A stretch of 64,000 nucleotides of DNA from Massilia terrae (GTDB taxonomy: Bacteria > Pseudomonadota > Gammaproteobacteria > Burkholderiales > Burkholderiaceae_D), in the NCBI RefSeq assembly GCF_024753145.1, contig NZ_JANUGU010000001.1, forward strand, positions 1 to 64,000, written 5' to 3'. The position numbers were made by a program, and so were the translations under genes. The notes under the pieces were generated by a model. It was not told the origin of the DNA. It was given only the letters and a program-made list of their open reading frames with translations, and searched no databases. This document shows positions 31,979 through 40,316 of this stretch, piece after piece; within the stretch, counting starts at the first letter, position 1; each line of letters starts with the position of its first letter.

Positions 31979-33190
31979 ATGACTTCCTCCGCCTCTGCCA
32001 GCCTTTTCAGCGCCATCGATATGGCGCCGCGCGACCCGATCCTGGGTATCACCGAAGCCTTTAATGCCGACACCAACCCCGCCAAGATCAACCTCGGCGT
32101 GGGCGTTTATTATGACGACAATGGCAAAGTGCCGCTGCTGGAATGCGTGCAAAAGGCGGAAGCCAAATTGATGGAACAGCAATCGCCGCGCACCTATCTG
32201 CCGATCGAAGGCCTGGCGCAGTACGATAAAGCTGTTCAGGAGCTGGTATTTGGTGCCGACAGCCCGGTAATTCAAGAGAAGCGTGCGATCACCGTACAGG
32301 CGCTCGGCGGTACCGGCGCGCTGAAACTCGGCGCCGACTTCCTCAAGCGTTTCTCGCCGAATTCGGAAGTCTTCATCAGCGACCCGAGCTGGGAGAATCA
32401 CCGCGCGCTGTTCGAAAGCGCCGGCTTCGTTGTCAACAACTACAGCTACTACGACCCGGCCACCCACGGCGTCAATTTCGAGGGCATGATCGCATCGCTG
32501 AAATCGATGCCGGCCGGCTCGATCGTCGTGCTGCACGCCTGCTGCCATAACCCGACCGGCGCCGACCTGACCCAAGCGCAATGGGGCTCGGTGATCGATG
32601 CCGTGCGCTCGAACAACTTGGTCCCCTTCCTCGACATGGCTTACCAGGGCTTCGGCTCCGGCCTGGCCGAAGACGGCGCGGTGGTCAAGCGTTTCGTCGA
32701 AGCCGGCGGCCCGCTGCTGGTGTCGAACTCGTTCTCGAAGTCGTTTTCGTTGTACGGCGAGCGCGTCGGCGCACTGTCGGTGGTGGCATCGAGCGCGGAA
32801 GAGGCAGCCCGCCTGCTGTCGCAGCTGAAACGCGTGGTGCGTACCAACTACTCGAACCCGCCGGTCCATGGCGGCAAGGTCGTCGCCACCGTGCTGGCCA
32901 CGCCGGAACTGCGCCAGCTGTGGGAAGCCGAGCTGGCCCAGATGCGCGTGCGCATCAAGCAGATGCGCGACGAGCTGGTCGCCAAGCTGAAGGCCAAGGC
33001 GCCGTCGCACGACTTCGATTTCGTGCGCGAGCAAGTCGGCATGTTCTCGTATTCGGGCCTGACCAAGGAACAAGTCGGCAAGCTGCGCGAAGAGTCGATC
33101 TACGCCGTGGACACCGGCCGCATCTGCGTGGCCGCGCTGAACTCGAAGAATATCGACCGGGTCGTTGACGTCATCGCCAAAGTGCTCTAA
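31979..33190 (+). CDS. tyrB: Aromatic amino acid aminotransferase (class I)
   Basis: This fold-type I PLP aminotransferase transfers amino groups between aromatic or acidic amino acids and 2-oxoglutarate. The PLP lysine lies in SNSFSKSFSLYGERVGAL, the phosphate-site segment is LGGTGALKLGADFL, and the C-terminal arginine region is DTGRICVAALNS. The 403-residue length and the subgroup features fit TyrB/AspC; aspartate aminotransferase activity is a close alternative. An internal -10-like TAGAAT near 31905 may drive it. Two tRNA-Asn genes follow directly downstream. Confidence 0.88.
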   Translation: MTSSASASLFSAIDMAPRDPILGITEAFNADTNPAKINLGVGVYYDDNGKVPLLECVQKAEAKLMEQQSPRTYLPIEGLAQYDKAVQELVFGADSPVIQEKRAITVQALGGTGALKLGADFLKRFSPNSEVFISDPSWENHRALFESAGFVVNNYSYYDPATHGVNFEGMIASLKSMPAGSIVVLHACCHNPTGADLTQAQWGSVIDAVRSNNLVPFLDMAYQGFGSGLAEDGAVVKRFVEAGGPLLVSNSFSKSFSLYGERVGALSVVASSAEEAARLLSQLKRVVRTNYSNPPVHGGKVVATVLATPELRQLWEAELAQMRVRIKQMRDELVAKLKAKAPSHDFDFVREQVGMFSYSGLTKEQVGKLREESIYAVDTGRICVAALNSKNIDRVVDVIAKVL

Positions 33191-33236
33191 ACTCTTGGCT
33201 CTTCCGGTTCGGCAAGTGTTGTTCCGGAAGATTTGA

Positions 33237-33312
33237 TCCCTGATAGCTCAGTCGGTAGAGCGACGGACTGTTAATCCGCAGGTCCCTGGTTCGAGTCCAG
33301 GTCGGGGAGCCA
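33237..33312 (+). tRNA. tRNA-Asn (GTT), copy 1
   Basis: A 76-base tRNA with encoded CCA, anticodon GTT in the loop CTGTTAAT, D-loop AGCTCAGTCGGTAGAG and T-loop GGTTCGAGTCC. It lies 46 bp after tyrB; its own promoter is not obvious. Identical to copies 2 and 3. Confidence 0.97.
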
Positions 33313-33376
33313 GAATTCTTGCCCGCAAGGGCGCGCGCGGCAGGCAAGCTTGCCGTGCACACCGGTGCAAGCCGGA

Positions 33377-33382
33377 TATAAT
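33377..33382 (+). promoter_or_regulatory. -10 element of tRNA-Asn copy 2
   Basis: A perfect TATAAT lies 12 bases before the mature tRNA 5' end. No matching -35 box at 17 bp is evident. Confidence 0.6.
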
Positions 33383-33394
33383 GTAACAAACAAT

Positions 33395-33470
33395 TCCCTG
33401 ATAGCTCAGTCGGTAGAGCGACGGACTGTTAATCCGCAGGTCCCTGGTTCGAGTCCAGGTCGGGGAGCCA
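33395..33470 (+). tRNA. tRNA-Asn (GTT), copy 2
   Basis: Identical 76-base tRNA-Asn with encoded CCA, 82 bp after copy 1 and with its own -10 box. A terminator follows immediately. Confidence 0.97.
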
Positions 33471-33476
33471 AATTTA

Positions 33477-33507
33477 GAAAAGCCCAGCCGGAACCGGTTG
33501 GGCTTTT
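33477..33507 (+). terminator. Terminator after the tandem tRNA-Asn genes
   Basis: A long stem (AAAAGCCCAGCCGG / CCGGTTGGGCTTTTT, loop AA) with a T-tract lies six bases past the tRNA CCA. Confidence 0.92.
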
Positions 33508-33528
33508 TGCTTTGGAACGGAGCGCGAT

Positions 33529-33729
33529 ATGGCGAAGAAGAAAGAAGAACTCGATGAGGAAACCCTGGCGCTGATCCAGTGGTGCATCGAGGTGGAAGGC
33601 TGGCTGGTCAAGGGCGGGGCGACGCAGAGAGAGGCACAGGATCATATCGAAGAGCAGGTGGAGTGGTTCACGGACCTGTTCTATGACGGTCTCACTCCGG
33701 AAGAAGCCGCGAAGGAAGCGCTCGCCTGA
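33529..33729 (+). CDS. Small acidic hypothetical protein
   Basis: A 66-residue acidic protein rich in Glu and Lys (KKKEELDEETLALIQWCIE, then EGWLVKGGATQREAQDHIEE and LFYDGLTPEEAAKEALA). GGAG lies eight bases before the ATG. Its look, with alternating helix-forming charged residues and no signal or membrane segment, suggests a small soluble helical protein. I do not recognise the family. It sits between the tRNA terminator and the convergent Tae4-like effector gene. Confidence 0.65.
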   Translation: MAKKKEELDEETLALIQWCIEVEGWLVKGGATQREAQDHIEEQVEWFTDLFYDGLTPEEAAKEALA

Positions 33730-33805
33730 CGCTTGTTTGAAGCCTCGCAATTTTGTGCGGGGCTTTGGTTTATATGGCGGTCGAAGCTGAAGTTTGACCT
33801 TTTCG

Positions 33806-34300
33806 TTACCGCAGTGGCCAGAACCAAACTTCGCTGGAGTGCCAATAACATCCGGTGTCAGTTCCATCGATTTCGTTCCCGCAACGCAGATACATGCCCC
33901 AGCGATCTTGCGCAACGATGGCAATATGCCCTTGTCGGTTGGCGTCGCCGTAAATGCTGAAGAACGACACGATGCCGTGGCGTGAGCCTACTGCAGTCTC
34001 AGCTTGCGACCCGCTTAAAAATTTTTCCGGCTGACCTAGAAAATGGACCAGCCTTTGGCTCAACGCACGTTGCTTCGTCTCGACTGCGCGCCCCTTGTAT
34101 TTGCCTGCTTTGATTGGCCAGTTGCCCGGGTTTGGATAGCCAGCACCGAGCGATGCAAGACTGAGCCGGATCGCGCAGGTATTCTCAAAATTCGGATTTT
34201 TAACGTTCTCCGGATAGGCAATCCACTGAAACAGCTCATCTCGTGTAACGCTTTGGATGTCGGGAAAATGCATCCTTAGCAAATTGTAGGGCACCTTCAT
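33806..34300 (-). CDS. Tae4-like type VI secretion amidase effector
   Basis: This 164-residue protein looks like a peptidoglycan amidase effector of the Tae4 family, which cuts the stem peptide between D-Glu and mDAP in rival cells. The catalytic cysteine is Cys42 in NTCAIRLSLAS, the family signature; the catalytic His is likely His125 in QGHIAIV. YKGRAVETKQRALSQRLVHF matches the segment before the second half of the fold, and Cys140 and Cys151 could form the stabilising disulfide known in Tae4. There is no signal peptide, as expected for a T6SS cargo. It overlaps the immunity gene upstream by four bases. No T6SS structural gene is in the window. Recognition is from memory of the family. Confidence 0.8.
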   Translation of the reverse strand: MKVPYNLLRMHFPDIQSVTRDELFQWIAYPENVKNPNFENTCAIRLSLASLGAGYPNPGNWPIKAGKYKGRAVETKQRALSQRLVHFLGQPEKFLSGSQAETAVGSRHGIVSFFSIYGDANRQGHIAIVAQDRWGMYLRCGNEIDGTDTGCYWHSSEVWFWPLR

Positions 34301-34743
34301 GGCTTCCTCGGTCTATCCGCACAGGGAAACTTTGCTCGCCAGATCTCAGCAATCAGAGTGGCTGCGTTTTGTCTGAGTTTGGTGTCGGGCATGCGCGCGA
34401 GACTCTGGCGTGCATCTGCTTCAAGTTCATCGGGATTAGGCTTGTATTCACCCCAGCACCATTCCTTTCCCTCAGTGGCGTCGCGCACTGCCTGAATGTA
34501 GCCATGCACGAATTCGCCGTTTACCAACTGACGAAAATCGGCTGCAATGGTTCGACTGGAAAATTTGCTGTGGGGTGTCCAGTGAACCGTTTTGGGATCG
34601 ACGGGTCCAGTCAGTTGTAGCAACTGCGTACCCGTGACGGACGCAGGCGTGCTGAGAGACTTCGCTGAGCAGTGTAGTGCCGCCGTGAGCACAGCGAAGA
34701 AAAGAATGTGTTGCGGTTGCGGCTTGCGCAGCAAAAGTTTCAT
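34297..34743 (-). CDS. Rap1a/Tai4-like immunity protein, periplasmic
   Basis: This 148-residue protein has an N-terminal signal sequence (ILFFAVLTAALHCSA) and a helical domain of the Rap1a/Tai type. FVHGYIQAVRDATEGKEWCW matches the conserved GYxxGxxDA...C pattern, and the final Cys (AKFPC) pairs in related proteins. It would protect the producer's periplasm from the amidase encoded next. The immunity gene is first, and its stop overlaps the effector start (ATGA), so both are coupled. The pair sits close to the tRNA-Asn genes, a common place for acquired cargo. Confidence 0.75.
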   Translation of the reverse strand: MKLLLRKPQPQHILFFAVLTAALHCSAKSLSTPASVTGTQLLQLTGPVDPKTVHWTPHSKFSSRTIAADFRQLVNGEFVHGYIQAVRDATEGKEWCWGEYKPNPDELEADARQSLARMPDTKLRQNAATLIAEIWRAKFPCADRPRKP

Positions 34744-34855
34744 CGTGCGTGGGATACTCTTCAGAGACGAGTAGTTTTGCAGATGAACGTTATTAAACGA
34801 TTGGGCTGCCGCAAGCGCGATGCATTTATTTGGACTCGGGGCAGAGCAAAGGAAA

Positions 34856-34975
34856 TGGGGGGGCCGCGTGCGCGGGAACGACGGTAACTATTCTGCAAAC
34901 GATTGCAGTAGAGAGATCGCCGTGCCCGGCACTGTCGAGCCCGATTTTACGCGAACGCGGAACCCCCATTTTGCG
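34856..34975. repeat. Degenerate REP halves
   Basis: GCGCGGGAACGACGG near 34870 and GCGAACGCGGAACCCCCAT near 34951 resemble decayed halves of the REP family seen elsewhere in the window. They lie between the immunity gene and the GH28 gene; nothing else is evident in this 240-bp gap apart from the presumed immunity-gene promoter. Confidence 0.45.
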
Positions 34976-34986
34976 TAAACAGCCGG

Positions 34987-36843
34987 TTACGCCGACATCA
35001 CCGTGTTGTAAAGCTTGCCCCCAACCGTCACGTTCTTCAGCGCCAGGTCTTTCACGTTGTAGAGATAGAACGGCTGCTCCGCATTCGCCGGCATGCCGAA
35101 ATCGCAATCGCTGATCGTCACATTGGTCACCGGCAGCACGGTCGGGCGCGGCGCCGGGCCGTTGTAGTCGGACGCGACCGCGCCCAGGATCACGATGGCC
35201 TGGTAGCACGACACCTTCTTGCCGCCCTTGGTCACATTGCCCACCTTGACGTTCGAAATCTGCACGTTGTCGACGATCGGCGGACGGGTGCGTACCGTGT
35301 CCGCACGCGGCGTGTAGTCGCAGTCGAAAGTGACGACCGCGCCCGCAGCAGTGGCCACCGTCTTCGACGCGATCGGCGAACCAGGCAGCGATGCGTAGAA
35401 CGAGGGCGAGGTCTGCACGCCATTCGGAATCGAGATGTTCCGCACGTAGAAATTGCGCAGGAAGCCGCCGCGGTTCATATTGGTCTTCAGGCGGATCGCC
35501 GTGTTCAGCGGATTGGTCGCCCAGTTCACGTTCTGGAACACGTTGTCCTGCGCGTACACGTTCTCGATACCGCCCGCCATCTCGCTGCCCAGCGTGACGC
35601 CGCCGTGGCCGCTCTGCATGGTGCACTTCTGGATCACGACATTGCGTGTCGGGCCGTATTGCGTGTCGAGGTTCTTGCCGGCCTTGATCGCGATGCAGTC
35701 GTCGCCGGTGTTGAAGGTGCAGCCTTCCACCAGCACGGTGTCGCAGGCTTCCGGATCGAAGCCGTCGCTGTTCGGGCCCAGGCTGTTCGCGTGCACGTTG
35801 CGGATCGCGATGTTCTTGCAGGCGACCGGATGATGCTGCCAGAACGGCGACTGGTTCACCTGGTAGCCCTGCAGCAGCACATTGGTGCACTCGATCAGCT
35901 GGATCATCGGCGGGCGCAGGTAGTGGCCCAGGCCGAACACGCGCTTCTCCAGCGGCACGCCGGCTTCCGACAGGGCCGGCAAATAAGCGTCATCGGCGCG
36001 CCATTTGTCGCCTTCGCCCTGGATCAGCAGGCGCTGCGCCTCACTCAGCTTCGGCGCCACTTCCGCCAGCGATGTTGCGTTCAGCGGGTTCGGCGCGGTC
36101 TGCGACGGTTTGCCGTGCTTGTAGTTGGGCGAACTGCCTTGCGCGACCGAGTTGATGGTGTTGACCTTACCCTTGTAGGTCCACCAGCAGTCGTTGCTGC
36201 CTTCGAAGGGCACACCGCCCTGGCCGTCGAGGATCGCGGTCCAGTCGTCGGCGGTGAGGGCGATGTTGTTTTGGCCGATCGCGTACACCATCGACGAGTA
36301 GTTGAGGCAGTCATTGCTCTGCCAGCGCGAGACGACCAGATTGCCGTTCTCGCCGCATTTGTGGTCGCCATACTTGGCGAAGTCCGCCGGGTTGTTGCTG
36401 AAGTAGACGTGCGCGCCCGCCTTCAGGTGCACGTTCACGTTCGACAGCAGCACGATCGGCCCGGCGCAGTACCAGTCGCCGGCCGGGATCACGACGCGGC
36501 CGCCGCCCGCCTTGTGGCAGGCCGCAATCGCCACGGCGAATGCCGGGTAGCAGTCCTTCGAGCCCGGCGCGGGCTTCTTCATCGCGTCCTGTTCCTCGAA
36601 CGAGATCCAGCCCTTCACGTCCACCAGCTTGCAGTGCTCGGCGCCGTATTTGGTGACGTCGAAGTCGACCTTCGGGAACTTGACGTGGTTGGCCAGCTTG
36701 TTGGCGATGGACTGCGCTTCCTTCCATGGATCGGCAGGCGCCAGCGCGGCGCGCGCGGCTTGCGGGCCGGCTGCGAGGACGACGCCGGTGGCGGATGCCG
36801 CGCGCATGAAGCTGCGGCGGCGTTGGTTGATATTTGCTTTCAT
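34987..36843 (-). CDS. GH28-family polygalacturonase, Tat-like signal
   Basis: This 618-residue glycoside hydrolase family 28 protein would hydrolyse alpha-1,4-galacturonan in pectin. The N-terminus has a twin-arginine-like signal (RRRSFMRAASATG, then an Ala-rich cleavage region to about residue 32). The right-handed beta-helix holds the GH28 catalytic motifs: NSDGFDPE (358-365), GDDCIAIK (380-387) and GHGGVTLGSE (412-421), giving the three catalytic aspartates. The N-terminal 300 residues are longer than in simple polygalacturonases, so an exo-acting enzyme is plausible. It lies nine bases after the GH28-CE8 gene in the same operon. Confidence 0.9.
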   Translation of the reverse strand: MKANINQRRRSFMRAASATGVVLAAGPQAARAALAPADPWKEAQSIANKLANHVKFPKVDFDVTKYGAEHCKLVDVKGWISFEEQDAMKKPAPGSKDCYPAFAVAIAACHKAGGGRVVIPAGDWYCAGPIVLLSNVNVHLKAGAHVYFSNNPADFAKYGDHKCGENGNLVVSRWQSNDCLNYSSMVYAIGQNNIALTADDWTAILDGQGGVPFEGSNDCWWTYKGKVNTINSVAQGSSPNYKHGKPSQTAPNPLNATSLAEVAPKLSEAQRLLIQGEGDKWRADDAYLPALSEAGVPLEKRVFGLGHYLRPPMIQLIECTNVLLQGYQVNQSPFWQHHPVACKNIAIRNVHANSLGPNSDGFDPEACDTVLVEGCTFNTGDDCIAIKAGKNLDTQYGPTRNVVIQKCTMQSGHGGVTLGSEMAGGIENVYAQDNVFQNVNWATNPLNTAIRLKTNMNRGGFLRNFYVRNISIPNGVQTSPSFYASLPGSPIASKTVATAAGAVVTFDCDYTPRADTVRTRPPIVDNVQISNVKVGNVTKGGKKVSCYQAIVILGAVASDYNGPAPRPTVLPVTNVTISDCDFGMPANAEQPFYLYNVKDLALKNVTVGGKLYNTVMSA

Positions 36844-36852
36844 GTGGTTCTC

Positions 36853-39441
36853 TTACTCGTTGCTGTTGTTGTATTCGGCGAGGTAGATCTCGGCCGGGGA
36901 AGGACGCGGCCCTGCGCCCAGCACGGTGGCCGGGTCCCAGCCGACTGCCGTGAGGTTGTTCCACCAGTCGTCCGAGTCGTACTGCGCCGGACGATAGGAG
37001 ATGGCGCCGTGGCTGTTCCAGTCGGCCCAGGGATTGCTGCGCACGATGTGGCTGCCGATGCGCGAGTTCATCACGACCATCTTGCCGACGGTCTCCAGCG
37101 TGAATTTGCGGATAGTGCCGTTCGGCGCCTTGAACACGTCGACGTCGCCGATGCGGCAGCTGTAGCTCTCGATCGCCATCTCGCCATAGGGCGTGCAGCG
37201 CTCGTTGTGGAACCACTGGCGCGCCAGGTAGAACTTGCCTTCCTTGGTATCGCTGGTGAAGCGGCAGCCGTTGAACACCATGCCGTAGCGCGCGAAGCGG
37301 CTGGTGTTCGGTGCGCCGACGTAGGATGCGGAGCGGCCGCCCAGCTGCTTGATGTCGCAGTTGTTGAAGTAGGCGATGCTGTCGCCGAAGATGAAGTCGA
37401 CGTCGCCTTCGATGTAGGACTTGTTGAAGAAGCTGCGCACCGTGCTGGCGTCGTCGATCGCGTTGAAGTACAGCGTATCCTGGCGGCCCAGCAGGCGAAC
37501 GTTCTCGAACTGCGCCTTGTCGGCGCCATCGACGCGCAGGGCCAGCGCCTGGTGGCCCACGCCGGGCTTCACCGGCTGACCGTTCGCCACGCGATTGAAC
37601 TCGTTCTCGAAGGTGATGCCGCGCGCCTGGAAGCCGTCGTTCTTCACCCAGACGACCTGCGTGCCGAAGGTGCCGATGGCGTCGGCTTTCGCCTTGACCG
37701 AGTCGTACATCGCGCGGATCGCGGCATCGCTGTGTGCGAACTGGGCGCCGAAGCGCTGCGCGTACTCCGGCCCGGTCACCGACGCGTCGAGGTTGGCGCC
37801 AATGCGCGTGGTGGCCGGGTCCTCGCCGAACAGCGTGATCGGCGCGCTGGCAGGCGGAACGTAGACCAGCTCGTGGTAGCTGCCAGGCTTGACCTCGATG
37901 TAGATGCGCTTGCTTTGCTTCGCGTGCGCCAGCGCCGCGCTGACCGCGTCCTGCACGCGCGTGAAACTGCGCTTGCCATCGGCGCGCGCGTGCTGGTCGA
38001 CGATGAAGTCTGGCGTGAACTTTGCGCCCTTGGCCAGCGGATCGGCCAGCGGATCCCACGGGTCCACGCGCTCGGCGCCGAAGGGGCCGACCCACTTCAT
38101 CACCTCGCGGTAGTCGTAGGCCTTGGCCTGCTCGGCGGTGAGCTGCGGCCGCGTGTTTTTCACCGGCTCGGCCGGGAAGGGCAAGAAGCGCTGGCTGCAA
38201 TCAACCGCCTGTGCGCCGGCCGCGTTGATGGCGCCGTCCAGCTGGGCAAACTCCATCTCCGGCTTGACCGGCTGGGCGAACACCACGTCGCGGAAGCTGG
38301 CGCGCAGCGGATGTTTGTCGTCGTAGCCCTGCAGCAGGATGCGGCCCGGCGTGACGCTATGCACGCGCTCGAACTTCACGTCGGCGTAGTCGGGAACCAG
38401 CTGCCCCGGCGTGGCCTGCTCGTAGTGGGTGAAGATGTCGATCGGGCGCGTGGTGCCGCGCAGGCAGACGTCGCGGAACACGGTGCTGTCGACGGTGCCG
38501 CCGCGCGTGTCGTTGCTCTTGATGCGCAGGCCCGAGGTGGTGCCGTCCATCGACAGGTCGTCGACCAGGATGCGGTGCACGCCGCCATTGGTCTCGCTGC
38601 CGATCGACATGCCGTGGCCGGTGTAGAAGTGGTTGTGCACCACCGAGATGTTTTCGGCCGGCCCGCTGCCGTTGGCCTTGATCGCCACGTTGTCGTCGCC
38701 GGTGCTGATCCAGCTGCGCGTGATGGTCACGTTGCGCGTGGAGATCGGGTCGATGCCGTCGGTGTTGCGGGCGTCGTGTGGGGTGTTGATCTTCACGCCC
38801 CAGGCGGTGAAGCCGTCGCTGTTGTAGATGGTGACGTGGAAGTTCGGCGAGTTCTTCAGCGTGATGCGGTACAGCGTGAAGTCCTGCGCTTTCGACACTT
38901 CGATCAGGCGCGGCACGTTTTGGCGCGAGTTCTCCTTCTGCGCGCGGCGTGCGATCTGCCACCACGATTCGGTCTTGCCGTCGATGAGATGGCCGCCCTG
39001 GCCGTCGATGACGCCGTCGCCCATCACGCCGCTGCCGCGCGCGTTCTCGACAAAGATCAGCGGACGGCAGCCGCGGCCCTTCTGGTCGTTGGTGCCGCAG
39101 GTGCCGGCGCCGCGGTCGAACAGGGCCGGGTTGGTGCTGGCGTACAGGATGGCGCCGCCGTCCACCACCAGGGTCACGCCGCTCTTCAAGGTCAGCGGGC
39201 CGGAGACGAAGTTGTGGCGCTCGTTGTTCGGCGCCAGATGCACCGAGCGACCGGGTGCGCACTTGTCGATCGCGGCCTGGATGCGGGCGGCGTCATCGCG
39301 GCCGCCGACGGTATCGTCCGCGCTTGGCAGCAGGACCGCGCAGGCCGGCGGCACCACCGGTTCGCTGACGCTGCGGGTGTCCTGCGCGTGCGCGGCGCCG
39401 CTGGCCAGCGCTGCGGCGAGCAGGGTCAGGCGAAACTTCAT
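36853..39441 (-). CDS. Fused GH28 polygalacturonase and CE8 pectin methylesterase
   Basis: This 862-residue secreted protein joins two pectin enzymes. A signal peptide (to Ala19) is followed by a GH28 beta-helix with NTDGIDP (226-232), GDDNVAIK (248-255), GHGMSIGSE (275-283) and RIK (306-308). After a linker around 415-475 comes a carbohydrate esterase family 8 domain with GRQDTLYF (652-659), DFIFGD (682-687) and ARQW (740-743), which carry the catalytic Gln, Asp and Arg. The enzyme could remove methyl esters and then cut the bare galacturonan. Both active sites look intact. Its start overlaps the acetylesterase stop by four bases, so the two genes are translationally coupled. Confidence 0.92.
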   Translation of the reverse strand: MKFRLTLLAAALASGAAHAQDTRSVSEPVVPPACAVLLPSADDTVGGRDDAARIQAAIDKCAPGRSVHLAPNNERHNFVSGPLTLKSGVTLVVDGGAILYASTNPALFDRGAGTCGTNDQKGRGCRPLIFVENARGSGVMGDGVIDGQGGHLIDGKTESWWQIARRAQKENSRQNVPRLIEVSKAQDFTLYRITLKNSPNFHVTIYNSDGFTAWGVKINTPHDARNTDGIDPISTRNVTITRSWISTGDDNVAIKANGSGPAENISVVHNHFYTGHGMSIGSETNGGVHRILVDDLSMDGTTSGLRIKSNDTRGGTVDSTVFRDVCLRGTTRPIDIFTHYEQATPGQLVPDYADVKFERVHSVTPGRILLQGYDDKHPLRASFRDVVFAQPVKPEMEFAQLDGAINAAGAQAVDCSQRFLPFPAEPVKNTRPQLTAEQAKAYDYREVMKWVGPFGAERVDPWDPLADPLAKGAKFTPDFIVDQHARADGKRSFTRVQDAVSAALAHAKQSKRIYIEVKPGSYHELVYVPPASAPITLFGEDPATTRIGANLDASVTGPEYAQRFGAQFAHSDAAIRAMYDSVKAKADAIGTFGTQVVWVKNDGFQARGITFENEFNRVANGQPVKPGVGHQALALRVDGADKAQFENVRLLGRQDTLYFNAIDDASTVRSFFNKSYIEGDVDFIFGDSIAYFNNCDIKQLGGRSASYVGAPNTSRFARYGMVFNGCRFTSDTKEGKFYLARQWFHNERCTPYGEMAIESYSCRIGDVDVFKAPNGTIRKFTLETVGKMVVMNSRIGSHIVRSNPWADWNSHGAISYRPAQYDSDDWWNNLTAVGWDPATVLGAGPRPSPAEIYLAEYNNSNE

Positions 39442-40220
39442 TTTGCCTCCGGCTTCAGATAGGGCGCGATCGCGGGCACGGCGGCCTTCAGCTCCCTGGC
39501 CGCGATCCCCGAGAACAGATGCGCGCCTTTCGCGCCCACGTGAGTGCGGTCGAAGGCGCTCTTCTTCTCGGTGACGATCTCGATCTTGTTGACGTCCGAC
39601 TGCACCTTGTCCAGCTTCGCCGGCGGCGGTTCGACGGCCAGCGTGTCCGCTTCCTGCTGGCCCATGGCCTGCACGACGTCATAGGTTTCGGTGTTCATGT
39701 CCAGCACCGGCACGTGCTCGCGCGCGCCGACCTTGCGGATCGCGTCGGCCCAAGGCGCCAGGTTGTTTTCGAGGTTCGGACCGATGAAAGTCCGGCGCGT
39801 CAGTGGCGTGAACAGCACCGGCGTGCCGCCCGCGGCGCGCACTTCGGACGCGTAGCGCGCCATATTGGCCGGGAACTGGGTGACCAGATCGGTGGCATTG
39901 CGCTTGCCCGGCTGGTCGTTGTGGCCGAAGCCGACCAGCACATAGCTGGCGCTGTAGTTGCCGCCGTCCTTTAGCAGCTGGATCACTTTATCCCAGCGGC
40001 CCTCGGCGCGGAAGCTGCTGGAGCTGCGGCCATTCGCGGCCAGATTGATGCAGGTGACCGCGGGCGTGAAGCGGGCGCACAGGGCGTCGCCGTAGCCGTT
40101 GTTGGGGGCGACGGTCGAGTCGCCGACGAGGATCACGCGGATCGGCGCCTGCATTGCGGCGTGCGCCATCGCCGGCAATACGCAAGCAAGGGCCGCGAGC
40201 CGGAACAGGGGATTTTTCAT
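39438..40220 (-). CDS. SGNH rhamnogalacturonan acetylesterase (CE12-like)
   Basis: This 260-residue secreted esterase would remove acetyl groups from rhamnogalacturonan. After a signal peptide (LAALACVLPAMAHA), the SGNH blocks are visible: LVGDST with Ser35 as nucleophile, a block I oxyanion Gly region, GFGHNDQ with Asn101, and FDRTHVGAKGAHLF with Asp224 and His227 as the remaining triad. The ATG at 40220 is chosen because the signal peptide starts there; the frame is open upstream but reads an unlikely sequence. It is first of the three tightly coupled pectin genes. Confidence 0.88.
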   Translation of the reverse strand: MKNPLFRLAALACVLPAMAHAAMQAPIRVILVGDSTVAPNNGYGDALCARFTPAVTCINLAANGRSSSSFRAEGRWDKVIQLLKDGGNYSASYVLVGFGHNDQPGKRNATDLVTQFPANMARYASEVRAAGGTPVLFTPLTRRTFIGPNLENNLAPWADAIRKVGAREHVPVLDMNTETYDVVQAMGQQEADTLAVEPPPAKLDKVQSDVNKIEIVTEKKSAFDRTHVGAKGAHLFSGIAARELKAAVPAIAPYLKPEAK

Positions 40221-40254
40221 TTGTGTTTGAAGAGGGTTTGGCGAGCGGGACGAT

Positions 40255-40286
40255 GTGGCCCCCGCCCGAAGTGCGGCGGGGGCCAC
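40255..40286 (-). promoter_or_regulatory. Strong hairpin between the TonB receptor and esterase genes
   Basis: A perfect twelve-base GC stem (GTGGCCCCCGCC / GGCGGGGGCCAC) lies 30 bp after the receptor stop. There is no T-tract on either strand, so it is more likely a transcript-stabilising or attenuating structure than a terminator. Confidence 0.6.
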
Positions 40287-40316
40287 GAGTGACTTACGCT
40301 TTCCGGATCGGATCGA

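Noticed and set aside
33733-33985. Plus-strand small frames opposite the Tae4-like gene
   Set aside because: They lack ribosome-binding sites and oppose a well-supported minus-strand gene with catalytic motifs.
35605-39462. Very long plus-strand open frame (1285 codons) antisense to the pectin enzymes
   Set aside because: Its product is an Arg/Ala/Val/His-rich mirror of high-GC coding DNA with no domain pattern. The minus-strand genes carry intact catalytic motifs and signal peptides.
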